Source of the DNA: Deltaproteobacteria bacterium
GTDB lineage: Bacteria > Myxococcota_C > UBA6777
Assembly: GCA_006226375.1 (NCBI GenBank)
Contig: SBHC01000018.1
Coordinates: 62,001 to 126,000, forward strand
Reading direction: 5' to 3'
Length of the DNA: 64,000 nucleotides
The notes beneath the pieces were generated by a model. It searched no databases. It was not told the DNA's origin and was given only the letters and a program-made list of their open reading frames with translations. Below, piece after piece: positions 25,594-33,400 of this stretch. Every line of letters starts with the position of its first letter. Within the stretch, counting starts at the first letter, position 1. The position numbers and the translations under genes are program-made.

Positions 25594-27295
25594 GGGCACC
25601 GTTCACAAACACGCGAACCTTCACGCTCTTTGCTTTGGGAAGAGACAAGCAGTAACGACCGCTGCGTCGAACCCAACGACAGCCCGCACAACCCAAAAAC
25701 ATTAACCGATGTACCTTCTTGTTTTGGGGTTGTCCCAACATGGCAGCCACCCAGCGATAGCCCGAACGGCTCTTTCCACACCGTGAAAGGTATCGAGGCT
25801 TGCGAAACCGTGTCGTTCGGAGCCGAGGTCTTTGCCGTCTGCGACGCGCAGAGCGTACGCGTCTTTTTGGTGCTTGTTTGCGACGTAGATTGGGCTGTTT
25901 GCGGATGGGAGGTCTTTTGCGACGTTTCACCTGGGAGTCCGGCGTGTTGCGGCGTTGGGGTGCAGACTTGAGCTTGTCTCTTTCAGGAGCTACAACTCTG
26001 CGCTGTGCAGGTTTCTTCTGAGGCTGATGTTGGGGACGAACCGGTGGAACGTTGCGTGCTGCGAAGGGAGGGGTCTGATCCCACAGCAAAGGACGAAGGG
26101 TCAATCCAAAGAGTACGCTGGAACAGACGACCAAGACGGCGCTGCTCCATTTCCACCAGCTTGCATGTGGAGTGGGTGGAAACAGCCGTTGTGACAGCGT
26201 TAACGTAGAGGGGTGTGAGGAGGGTGGAGCTTGTTCGGCGGGAGGCTTCTCCTTCCAGGCTTCTGCATCCGCTGTCGGTAACGCAAGGTAGGGCTGACCC
26301 TGTGGTGGCGTTGGGCTCGGATGGGAGGAGAGGTTGATGCCGCTCTGTATCATCCCATAGGTGATGGCTTCGTATACAGCTTGCACCGACTGGGTACGTT
26401 GGGCCGGGTCTTTGTGAAGAGTCTTGTGTACCGTTGCGACCAATGCTTCGGGAAGATCCGGTCGCAAGGTTTGAAGAGGGAGGGGCTCTTGCTGCAAATG
26501 AGCGAGGAACACGTGGAGGAAGTCACCTTGTTCCAGACGTTGCTTGTCGAACTGGTACGGCAAGCGTCCGGCAAGCATCTCATAAAGGATCAAGCCCAGA
26601 GCGTAAATGTCGGAACGTTCGGTCGCCTCTTCGCTTTGGATCTGCTCCGGTGACATATAAAAGGGCGTTCCAAGCGCCCCCTGAGTGAGCGGAACCTTTT
26701 GCGCTGATGTTTGCAGGGAGCGAGCGATCCCAAAGTCGAGCACCTTCACAAAGTGAGGGTTTCCGTCCCGTTCGATCAGCATGATGTTGTCGGGCTTGAG
26801 GTCGCGATGCACAACACCTTCTCGATGACTCGCCGCCAACGCATTGCAGATCTGAGAAAAAATAGAGAGAGCGAGGGAGGCTGGCAATCCGGGTTGCTGG
26901 ACAGAAGAGGGCGGATGCTTGAGGACGTTGGAGAGTGTCTGTCCTCGCAGGTACTCCATCACATAGAACAGACCGACATACTCTTCGCCAAAATCATCGT
27001 AGATACGGACAATATGATCGTTGCGTTGGGACAGAGATGCCGTCATCTCCACTTCGCGGAGGAAGCGTTCTCGGGTCTCTTCTTCTGCGTCTGGGAGATT
27101 CCTTAGGACCTTGATGGCTCGCTCTGTGTCCTTGGAGAGGCCCGTATGATGGGCCAGATAGATAGAGCCCATGCCCCCTTTTTGCAGCAGCTTTTCCAGA
27201 CGGTACTTTCCGGCTACCTTGCGCTGTGGGAAGCGGCACGACGGGCAGAACGAGTACGTGTCTGGGTGGCTGTGTCCGCAAGAGAGACAGGTCAT
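25487..27295 (-). CDS. Zinc-ribbon Ser/Thr kinase with extracytoplasmic Cys domain (second copy)
   Basis: 602 residues from the ATG at 27295, just before the zinc ribbon (CLSCGHSH...FCPSC); the open frame extends to 27379 without support. Kinase motifs: LLQKGGMGSIYLA, AIKVL, HRDLKPDN, DFGIA, GTPFYMSPEQ. One transmembrane helix (about 385-405) is followed by an Arg/Lys-rich stretch and a C-terminal domain with CGKSRSGYRW, CAGC, a YCLSLP strand, LTCLHT, LRW and DERYPC, matching the kinase at 22431. No TPR partner is adjacent on its own strand, but the convergent 24367-25593 partner overlaps its 3' end by 107 bp. It is divergent from the adenylate cyclase; the triple dyad at 27389-27457 lies 94 bp upstream of its start. 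Confidence 0.92.
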   Translation of the reverse strand: MTCLSCGHSHPDTYSFCPSCRFPQRKVAGKYRLEKLLQKGGMGSIYLAHHTGLSKDTERAIKVLRNLPDAEEETRERFLREVEMTASLSQRNDHIVRIYDDFGEEYVGLFYVMEYLRGQTLSNVLKHPPSSVQQPGLPASLALSIFSQICNALAASHREGVVHRDLKPDNIMLIERDGNPHFVKVLDFGIARSLQTSAQKVPLTQGALGTPFYMSPEQIQSEEATERSDIYALGLILYEMLAGRLPYQFDKQRLEQGDFLHVFLAHLQQEPLPLQTLRPDLPEALVATVHKTLHKDPAQRTQSVQAVYEAITYGMIQSGINLSSHPSPTPPQGQPYLALPTADAEAWKEKPPAEQAPPSSHPSTLTLSQRLFPPTPHASWWKWSSAVLVVCSSVLFGLTLRPLLWDQTPPFAARNVPPVRPQHQPQKKPAQRRVVAPERDKLKSAPQRRNTPDSQVKRRKRPPIRKQPNLRRKQAPKRRVRSARRRRQRPRLRTTRFRKPRYLSRCGKSRSGYRWVAAMLGQPQNKKVHRLMFLGCAGCRWVRRSGRYCLSLPKAKSVKVRVFVNGALTCLHTIQPAQRRLRWSLRPAGLDALADERYPCAK

Positions 27296-27388
27296 GCTTG
27301 GCTCCACAGTGGGGGTCCTTTTTTCCAAGTGGTTACTTCGCCTCAATGTACAAGGATGCGAATCTTCCGACAAGACCAAACCATGGAA

Positions 27389-27457
27389 GTCCTCGATGGG
27401 AGACTTTGTCTTTTGTGGGTCTCTTCTTGGAGACTATGAGGGTCCTCGATTGGAGAC
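27389..27457. promoter_or_regulatory. Triple 16-bp dyad, candidate activator binding sites (locus 2)
   Basis: GTCCTCGATGGGAGAC (27389-27404), GTCTCTTCTTGGAGAC (27419-27434) and GTCCTCGATTGGAGAC (27442-27457). Centres are about -160, -130 and -107 from the predicted start at 27556, nearly the same spacing as the dyads at 19070-19126. Confidence 0.7.
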
Positions 27458-27529
27458 TTCTCTTGGGATGTCCAAATTGGATGTAGTGTAACTTGTTGAA
27501 ATGGAGGGTGGTTTTTGCCGGTAGGTTTC

Positions 27530-27545
27530 TGGAGCGCTCTTTGCT
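27530..27545 (+). promoter_or_regulatory. Candidate sigma-54 promoter of the adenylate cyclase gene
   Basis: TGGAGCGCTCTTTGCT: TGG, C and G at consensus positions, TTGCT at -12, exact GG-N10-GC spacing. The predicted start is near 27556, about 95 nt before the ATG at 27651. Three dyads lie at -99 to -167. Confidence 0.6.
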
Positions 27546-27650
27546 TTGTTGGGGGAAATCTTCTTGCCATGATGCTATTTGGTGTGATTGTTCGCCCAAG
27601 ATGGCTGTGGTAGGGTAGGAGGAACTCTACCGAAAGGAACCGCTCTCACG

Positions 27651-29831
27651 ATGAAAGTGACGTTACAATTCCCGGCTCTGCTTGCGTTGTTGTTCGTGCT
27701 TTCGGGGTGCAATGGACCTCGTCCTCCCCAAGCTTCTCAAGGAACCTTGGACCTTCGCAAGTGGGACTTTCGTCAGCAGTCCAGCGTTCCTCTCTCGGGA
27801 GAGTGGACTCTGCATTGGGGCAAGCTTCTCACTCGACCTCCTTCCGCGTCCAAAGCTTCTCCGTCCATTTGGAAGCTTCCAGGGACCTGGAAAGGATACA
27901 AGCCCTTCAAGCAGCAAACCTCAGACGGAACAGGGGCAGTGACCTTCCAATTGATCTTGTTCTTGCCTTCCAAGCGTCCTTCCCTCTCTCTCTACCTTCG
28001 GAACAGCCACTCTGCCCACCGCTTGTGGATTCTGGATTCGTCCGGCAAGCCCGTACTCCCTCCCGTTGACAGTGGGAAGGTGGGGCTCTCCCGACAAAAC
28101 TATGTGCCTTCGTCCGTCCAGCACACTGTTGTGCTTCCATCGAAATCGAACACGTTGACCTTGTTGTGGCAGGTGAGCAACTTTCACCACGCAGAAGGAG
28201 GCCCCAAAGTTGCGCCGCTGTTGGGCGAGTCCCAAAGGCTGAGTTTCTCTTTGGAGTGGGAGCGGTTGTTTGGTTTCTTTTTGCTGGGTTTGATGGTGGT
28301 GCTGGCCTACCTTCACTTCTTGCTGTTTGCGTTCCGCCGAGAGGAGAGGGAGACGCTTTGGTTTGGCATTAGCTGTGTTTTTATAGGGATACGAACAAGT
28401 CTGACCTACGGGTTCCTGTACGACTGGGTGAACGCGTCTGGGGCAACCTGGGATCTGCTGATGCGCCTGGAGTACATCACAACCTACGGCGTTCTGGCCT
28501 TTCCCATGGTGCTGCGTTGGGTGTTCAAGGAGCACCTCTCACCAACGCCTCCCCGGTTGTTGCTGGGGGTTGCTGTGGTGTTTTCGTTGTTCGCCTGTGT
28601 GGCACCGACTCCCTGGTATACGTTTTCCATGCGGCTTTTCCACCCCATTCTGGTGGTTGTGATTGGTTTCTACACTGCACGTTTGGGTTGGCTATTTGTG
28701 AAGAGCAGGGACGTCATCGTTCTTTACGCCTTGTTGGGGTTTGTGGTGGGTGGCTTGTCGATGATCTTCGATATCTTGGTCGCTCGCAATGTGATTCATG
28801 CCAGCTACATCGCACCGTATGGGTTCTTGGGCTTTATTCTCTTTCAAGTGTTGGTGATTGCTGCTCTTAACCAACGGGCACGTCGGGACATTGAGCGCTT
28901 TGCGCAACAACTTGAAAAGCAATCCCTAGAGTTGGAACAGAAGAACGCAGAGCTGGAGATCTTTAACCGTTCGGCTGTACGTTTCGTCCCCGACGACCTG
29001 CTGGAATTGCTGGGCAAACGGAACATCATTGAAGTGGGTTTGGGAGATCACACCCGCACAGAGATGGCTGTCATGTTCCTCGATATCCGAGGGTTCACCA
29101 CAATCTCCGAGACCATGACACCGAAGGAGAACTTTGAGTTTGTGAACCATGTGATGTGGCACTTAAGCCCGGTTGTCCGGAAGTACCACGGTTTCATCAT
29201 TAAGTACTTGGGCGATGGGATGATGGCAGTTTTCCCCAAACAGGCAGACGATGCCTTGAACGCCTCCATTGAAATGTTGGAGGCCGTTGACACCATTAAC
29301 AAGGAAGAGAGAGGGGAAGAGGTTCCTCTTCGTGTGGGCATTGGCATCAACTACGGCCCTATGTTGCTGGGGATGGTCGGAGAATCTCACCGGATGCAAG
29401 GCGATGTGCTCTCGGATGCGGTGAACCTGGCGGCCCGAGTGGAAGGGATGACCAAAATGTACGATGCCACCATTCTCCTCACCGCCATCACCTTCGAGAA
29501 CCTGAAGCATCCTGAGAACTATCACATCCGTGAGCTGGATCGGGTGAAACCCAAAGGCAAAAATGTACCTGTTACCGTGTACGAAGTCTTTGACAACGAC
29601 CCAGAACAAAAGCGAGAGCTAAAGCTCGCCACAAAGATCCATCTGGAGGAAGCCATCCGACTGTATCGAGAGGAGAAGCTTGTCGAAGCCCTCTCCGCTC
29701 TTGAAGAAGGGCTGGTTCTTAGCCCCGAAGATCCGGCTCTCCTTCTCTACCAAGAGCGCTGCTTGCAGGCGCAACAAGCCCAACAATCGGGCCTCAACTG
29801 GGACAGCGTCGCTGTCTTGCAAAGCAAATAA
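27651..29831 (+). CDS. Class III adenylate cyclase with 7TMR-DISM sensor
   Basis: 726 residues; ATG at 27651 with AAGGAA 10 nt upstream. The N-terminus is a signal sequence with lipobox LSGC. An extracellular beta-rich domain (about 25-200, the DISM type with SGEWTLHWG and LPGTWKG) is followed by seven transmembrane helices (about 205-420) and a coiled-coil linker. The C-terminal class III cyclase domain (about 466-660) has FLDIRGFT (first metal Asp), KYLGDGMMAVFP (second metal Asp) and DVLSDAVNLAARVE. It should make cAMP in response to an outside ligand, probably a carbohydrate. The C-terminal 60 residues look TPR-like. Expression appears sigma-54 dependent, with three dyads upstream. Confidence 0.92.
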   Translation: MKVTLQFPALLALLFVLSGCNGPRPPQASQGTLDLRKWDFRQQSSVPLSGEWTLHWGKLLTRPPSASKASPSIWKLPGTWKGYKPFKQQTSDGTGAVTFQLILFLPSKRPSLSLYLRNSHSAHRLWILDSSGKPVLPPVDSGKVGLSRQNYVPSSVQHTVVLPSKSNTLTLLWQVSNFHHAEGGPKVAPLLGESQRLSFSLEWERLFGFFLLGLMVVLAYLHFLLFAFRREERETLWFGISCVFIGIRTSLTYGFLYDWVNASGATWDLLMRLEYITTYGVLAFPMVLRWVFKEHLSPTPPRLLLGVAVVFSLFACVAPTPWYTFSMRLFHPILVVVIGFYTARLGWLFVKSRDVIVLYALLGFVVGGLSMIFDILVARNVIHASYIAPYGFLGFILFQVLVIAALNQRARRDIERFAQQLEKQSLELEQKNAELEIFNRSAVRFVPDDLLELLGKRNIIEVGLGDHTRTEMAVMFLDIRGFTTISETMTPKENFEFVNHVMWHLSPVVRKYHGFIIKYLGDGMMAVFPKQADDALNASIEMLEAVDTINKEERGEEVPLRVGIGINYGPMLLGMVGESHRMQGDVLSDAVNLAARVEGMTKMYDATILLTAITFENLKHPENYHIRELDRVKPKGKNVPVTVYEVFDNDPEQKRELKLATKIHLEEAIRLYREEKLVEALSALEEGLVLSPEDPALLLYQERCLQAQQAQQSGLNWDSVAVLQSK

Positions 29832-29893
29832 GGGACGCGGATTTTTTGGTTCCTTGTCCCTAAGCTTCATCCTTTCACTCAACGCTTTCCTTT

Positions 29894-29973
29894 TTCTCCT
29901 TTTCAAGAACAATCCATTCTCTTTTTCGAGAAAGCCATTCTCCTTTTCCGGAATCCTCTCTCTTTTCCGAGAA
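29894..29973. repeat. Four ~21-bp repeats of a TTCTC-N6-GAGAA dyad
   Basis: Copies at 29894-29909, 29917-29932 (TTCTCTTTTTCGAGAA, perfect arms), 29938-29953 and 29958-29973, spaced 23, 21 and 20 bp, about two helical turns. Relative to the sigma-54-like promoter at 30061 they lie at about -193 to -114, the usual enhancer range. The arms resemble the GTCTC/GAGAC dyads at 19070 and 27389. On the minus strand the stretch reads as an apparent Glu/Lys/Asn-rich ORF that I consider spurious. Confidence 0.6.
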
Positions 29974-30060
29974 GCCATAGGGTAGGGGGTTGGTGTTGTG
30001 GATTTAAATAATTCCATCTTTCTAGGGTTTTAGGTTGTGTGTTGATTCGTTTTTCAAAAG

Positions 30061-30076
30061 TGGCACAAGACCTGCT
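30061..30076 (+). promoter_or_regulatory. Candidate sigma-54 promoter of the microgene array
   Basis: TGGCACAAGACCTGCT: perfect TGGCAC and TGC with exact GG-N10-GC spacing. The predicted start is near 30087, 42 nt before the first microgene ATG at 30129. Confidence 0.7.
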
Positions 30077-30128
30077 TTATGACGGGGCGTAACGAGCAAA
30101 CGCAAACCCAAGCACAAAGGGAACGACG

Positions 30129-30179
30129 ATGAAAAAGAAAACGCAAGTCAAAGCCGGCGGCCAAATCAGCACCATCTAA
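30129..30179 (+). CDS. 16-residue microgene, copy 1
   Basis: Encodes MKKKTQVKAGGQISTI and stops with TAA. The Shine-Dalgarno AAAGGGAAC lies just upstream. The peptide is identical to copies 2 and 3, while the codons differ at third positions (Lys2, Lys4, Thr5, Ala9, Gly11, Thr15), the mark of selection on the protein. The N-terminal half is strongly basic; the C-terminal half has a Gly-Gly followed by QISTI. Gly-Gly often marks the end of a leader in exported peptides, so a pentapeptide product is conceivable, but no maturation or export gene is nearby. It is the first gene after the sigma-54-like promoter. I recall, without being able to check, short multi-copy myxobacterial peptides with a similar KTxVKAGG start. 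Confidence 0.8.
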   Translation: MKKKTQVKAGGQISTI

Positions 30180-30227
30180 GACCTCCGAACGAAGTCACCC
30201 ATCGAATCAAATACAAGGAGAAAGACA

Positions 30228-30278
30228 ATGAAGAAGAAGACACAAGTCAAAGCCGGCGGTCAAATCAGCACCATCTAG
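30228..30278 (+). CDS. 16-residue microgene, copy 2
   Basis: The same peptide as copy 1, ending with TAG instead of TAA. Shine-Dalgarno AAGGAG lies 7 nt before the ATG. The start is 99 bp after the start of copy 1. The 48-bp spacer shows no close similarity to the next spacer outside the ribosome site, so only the signal for translation and the peptide are conserved. Differences from copy 1 are all synonymous (codons 2, 4, 5, 11 and the stop). Confidence 0.8.
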   Translation: MKKKTQVKAGGQISTI

Positions 30279-30329
30279 GACCGAACAATCAGACAGCAAC
30301 GCACTCTGGGATACAAAGGAGAGAGAACC

Positions 30330-30380
30330 ATGAAGAAGAAAACGCAAGTCAAAGCTGGCGGTCAAATCAGCACGATCTAA
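30330..30380 (+). CDS. 16-residue microgene, copy 3
   Basis: The same peptide again, with its own codon choices (GCT for Ala9, ACG for Thr15) and a TAA stop. Shine-Dalgarno AAAGGAGAG lies 6-8 nt before the ATG. It starts 102 bp after copy 2. A strong terminator follows 20 bp after the stop, closing the unit. Confidence 0.8.
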   Translation: MKKKTQVKAGGQISTI

Positions 30381-30400
30381 ACACAGGTTGTTATCTGCGG

Positions 30401-30435
30401 AAGGCTGGAGCCAAGCTCCGGCCTTTTTGCGTTTT
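30401..30435 (+). terminator. Rho-independent terminator of the microgene array
   Basis: An 11-bp stem, AAGGCTGGAGC (30401-30411), loop CAA, GCTCCGGCCTT (30415-30425) with one G-T pair, running into TTTTTGCGTTTT. It ends at the stop codon of the convergent MopE-like gene and may limit read-through in that direction too. Confidence 0.85.
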
Positions 30436-33400
30436 AGCGCAGCCAGAACTCTGCTTTGTCTTTTACATCTCGTGGTGCTTTGGGATTTCGGGTTCCGCTG
30501 CAGGTGATGTTCACGCCGAGGGGGCCGCTTTGGGTGACGTAGTTAAACTCCAGTCCAAATTGGGTGGTGGAGGTTCCCTGGCAGAAGCCGATGCCCTGGC
30601 AGCAGCTTTTGTTGGGGTTCGCCGCTCCGCAAATGGAGTCGGCGTTGCTACGGGTTCCTTGCAATTCGAGGGTGGCCCAATCTTTTCCGATGGTTCCTTT
30701 GGTGGCGAAGGTCCAATCATCGAACAAGCCGTTGCGAATTCCTGTGGCATTGTATGGACTGGCGAGGTCCAATTCGCAGGTAATACGGAGCGAACGACCT
30801 TTGACTGGGAAGATGTTGTACGCGATGTGACCGTATACGTTCGTCTGGTTGAGGTCGGGAGGTTGTGTGAGCGTTTGGCCTTGCTGTGCGTCTTGCACCT
30901 GGTGTTGGTGGGGGTTGTAGTCCTTCAAGCCAAGGTTGCTGATGTAACGGCCGAGCAGAGTCCAGCCACCACCGTCTCGTTCCATATCACAGTACACTTT
31001 GATCCGACTGCCGTTGGGTTGGGGCTTAATCCAATAGGGTCCAGAGCCGGTTTGTCCTGAGTACTGGCCTCCAACAGAGTTGTAGTAGTCGAGGCAGGTG
31101 GCAGCGTAGGTGCCATCTTTCCAAAAACGAACCCCGTTGGGATCTTTGACCAGAGGGTTGGTGCCAAGCTCACGAAGCCAGACCTCGCCATCACCAGAGC
31201 CAAATCCTCCATTGCAGCCAAACACCATGTTTCCGTTGGTGGATAGAAATCCAAAGGACACCTGGTTGGTGTCGACGGAGGAGCCAGAGCCTCGGCAGTA
31301 TCCGATACCATAGACTCCGCCAGTGCCTCGCAAGCGACCGCAAAGGCCTGAAGCTGTTCGGGCTACCATGTTGTATCCGACAAAACCCCAAAGAGCAGAG
31401 CCTCCAATGCCTTTCTCTCCAGGGCTAAAATCCAGGTACATGTCGGAGGTTGTGATTGTAAACCAGGATGCATTGGGAGTGGGCTGGCATCGCAACTTTA
31501 GCTCTCGTTGGGCGACAGAGAAGAGTGTGTACTGTAGATGTCCAAACGTACCGGTGTTGGTCAGGTCGGGTGGGGTGGTTACGGTTTTTCCACCGTTTAT
31601 GTCTTGGAGTTGGTGGGCTGTGGGCTTCCAATCGTTAATGGCCATACTGGAGCGGTACCGGGCCAGAAGCGTCCAGCCACCGCCTTCGCTGGTCATGTCG
31701 CACATCACACGGAACGGTTGGCTCACATTGGACATCTTAATCCAGTATCCACCGCTGGTCACGCTTCCGATGTAGCCTGCTGGAGGATGCCTGTAGTCGA
31801 TGCAGGATGAAGCATACGAGCGGTCTGACCAACGGAACGCTCCCTGGTCTAGCACCACAATGTTCCAACATACGTTGTCTTGGCAGGCGAATCCTGTGGG
31901 ACAGTCCGCGTTGACCTTGCAAGTGGGGTAGCATTGTCCACGCTGGCAGGTTTCGACGCTCGGACAGTCGGCGTTCTTGGTGCATTGGCGGCTGCAGAGG
32001 CCGTTGCGACATGTGCTTCCTGTGCCACACTCCGCGTTGGATTGGCACAACCCACAGACAAACCCGGTTTGACAGACCATACCTGTGGGGCAGTCGCGGT
32101 TGAGCTTGCACTGTTGGATCTTGCACTGACCCGACTGTGTGTCGCAGTACTGTCCACCTGCGCAGTCTGCGTCTTGGGCGCAGGCTACGCAACGGAACGA
32201 TTTGCAAACCTTGCCACCTGTACAGTCGGTGGATTGGACACATTCACCGGTGATGCAGAAGCCTTGGATGCAGATCATCCCGGTTTTGCAGTCGAGGTTT
32301 TTGGTGCAGGGGGAGCAGCCTGGATCTACAACGCCGTCGCAGTCGTCGTCCTTCCCGTTGCAGACCTCTGTGCTCGACTGGACTTGCTGCAGGCAGACCT
32401 GCTTGCCTTTCTGACAGGTCAGTATGCCAGGTTTGCAGACGCCCAAACGAAGGGGGTCCTGGCAGGCTTTGCCCAGGTCTTGGATGTCGTCGATGAATCC
32501 GTTGCAGTCGTCGTCTTTCTCGTTGCAGATCTCGGTGTAGCCGAGCACGGTTTGCCGACAGATGGGTTGTTGTTTGCTGTCACAAGCTTGCACGCCTGCT
32601 TGGCAAACTCCTTGTTTGCCTGGAACCTGGCAAGCGCCCTTGACGTTGTCGACGCTCCCATCGCAGTCGTTGTCTTTGCCGTCGCATACTTCGGTGGTGG
32701 CTTTGTTGGTTGTGACACAGCGCTTTTGGTTGTTGCTACACGCCCACTTTCCTTCGGCGCATACGCCGTTTTGGAGTGGGTCGGAGCAAGCTTTTCCAAG
32801 GTCAGCGATGTTGTCGACGAGGCCGTCGCAGTCGTCGTCTTTTCCGTCACAAACTTCGGTGCTTCCTTGTGCGGGCACCTTGCAGACCTTCTTGTTGCTT
32901 TCGCAGGCCCAGTTGCCGTTGGCGCAGATGCCATTTTTACCGGGGAGCGAGCAGGTTCCGGTGATGTTGTCAGGTGCGCCGTCGCAGTTGTCGTCCTTTC
33001 CGTTGCAAAGCTCGGGAGTGGGTTTGACATCACCAACGCAGGTGCCCCACTTGTTGTCGACGCATGTTTCTTTGCCGTCGGCGCACGCCCCAACCTGACG
33101 TGTGTTGCTGGCGCCCGTGTAGCATGCTCGGGTTTGGCCGGTTTTGCACACACAGTTATCGTCAACCTGTCCGTTGCAGTCGTTGTCTTTTCCGTCGCCA
33201 CAGATCTCCTGACTTACTGGTAACACCTCACCTTCGCAGGCTTGCCATGCACCGTCGAAGCAACGTTGCTGACCTGGGGTGCAGGCTCCCTGGCATCGGT
33301 AGCTATCTTGCTGCTTTTCGCATCCGGCTTTTCCGGTGTAACAGGAGCGAGGTTGGATGCCGTTGTCGATCAAACCGTCGCAGTCGTCGTCTTTTTTGTT

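Larger units (their letters stand above)
27296..27650. other. Divergent regulatory region between kinase and adenylate cyclase
   Basis: 355 bp without a gene. It contains three 16-bp dyads (27389-27457) and a sigma-54-like promoter reading toward the cyclase (27530-27545). I found no convincing promoter reading toward the kinase. Confidence 0.7.

Noticed and set aside
29619-30017. Minus-strand frame of 132 codons rich in Glu/Lys/Arg
   Set aside because: It overlaps the end of the adenylate cyclase gene and reads through the four short repeats; no ribosome site or family, so it is taken as a by-product of repetitive DNA.
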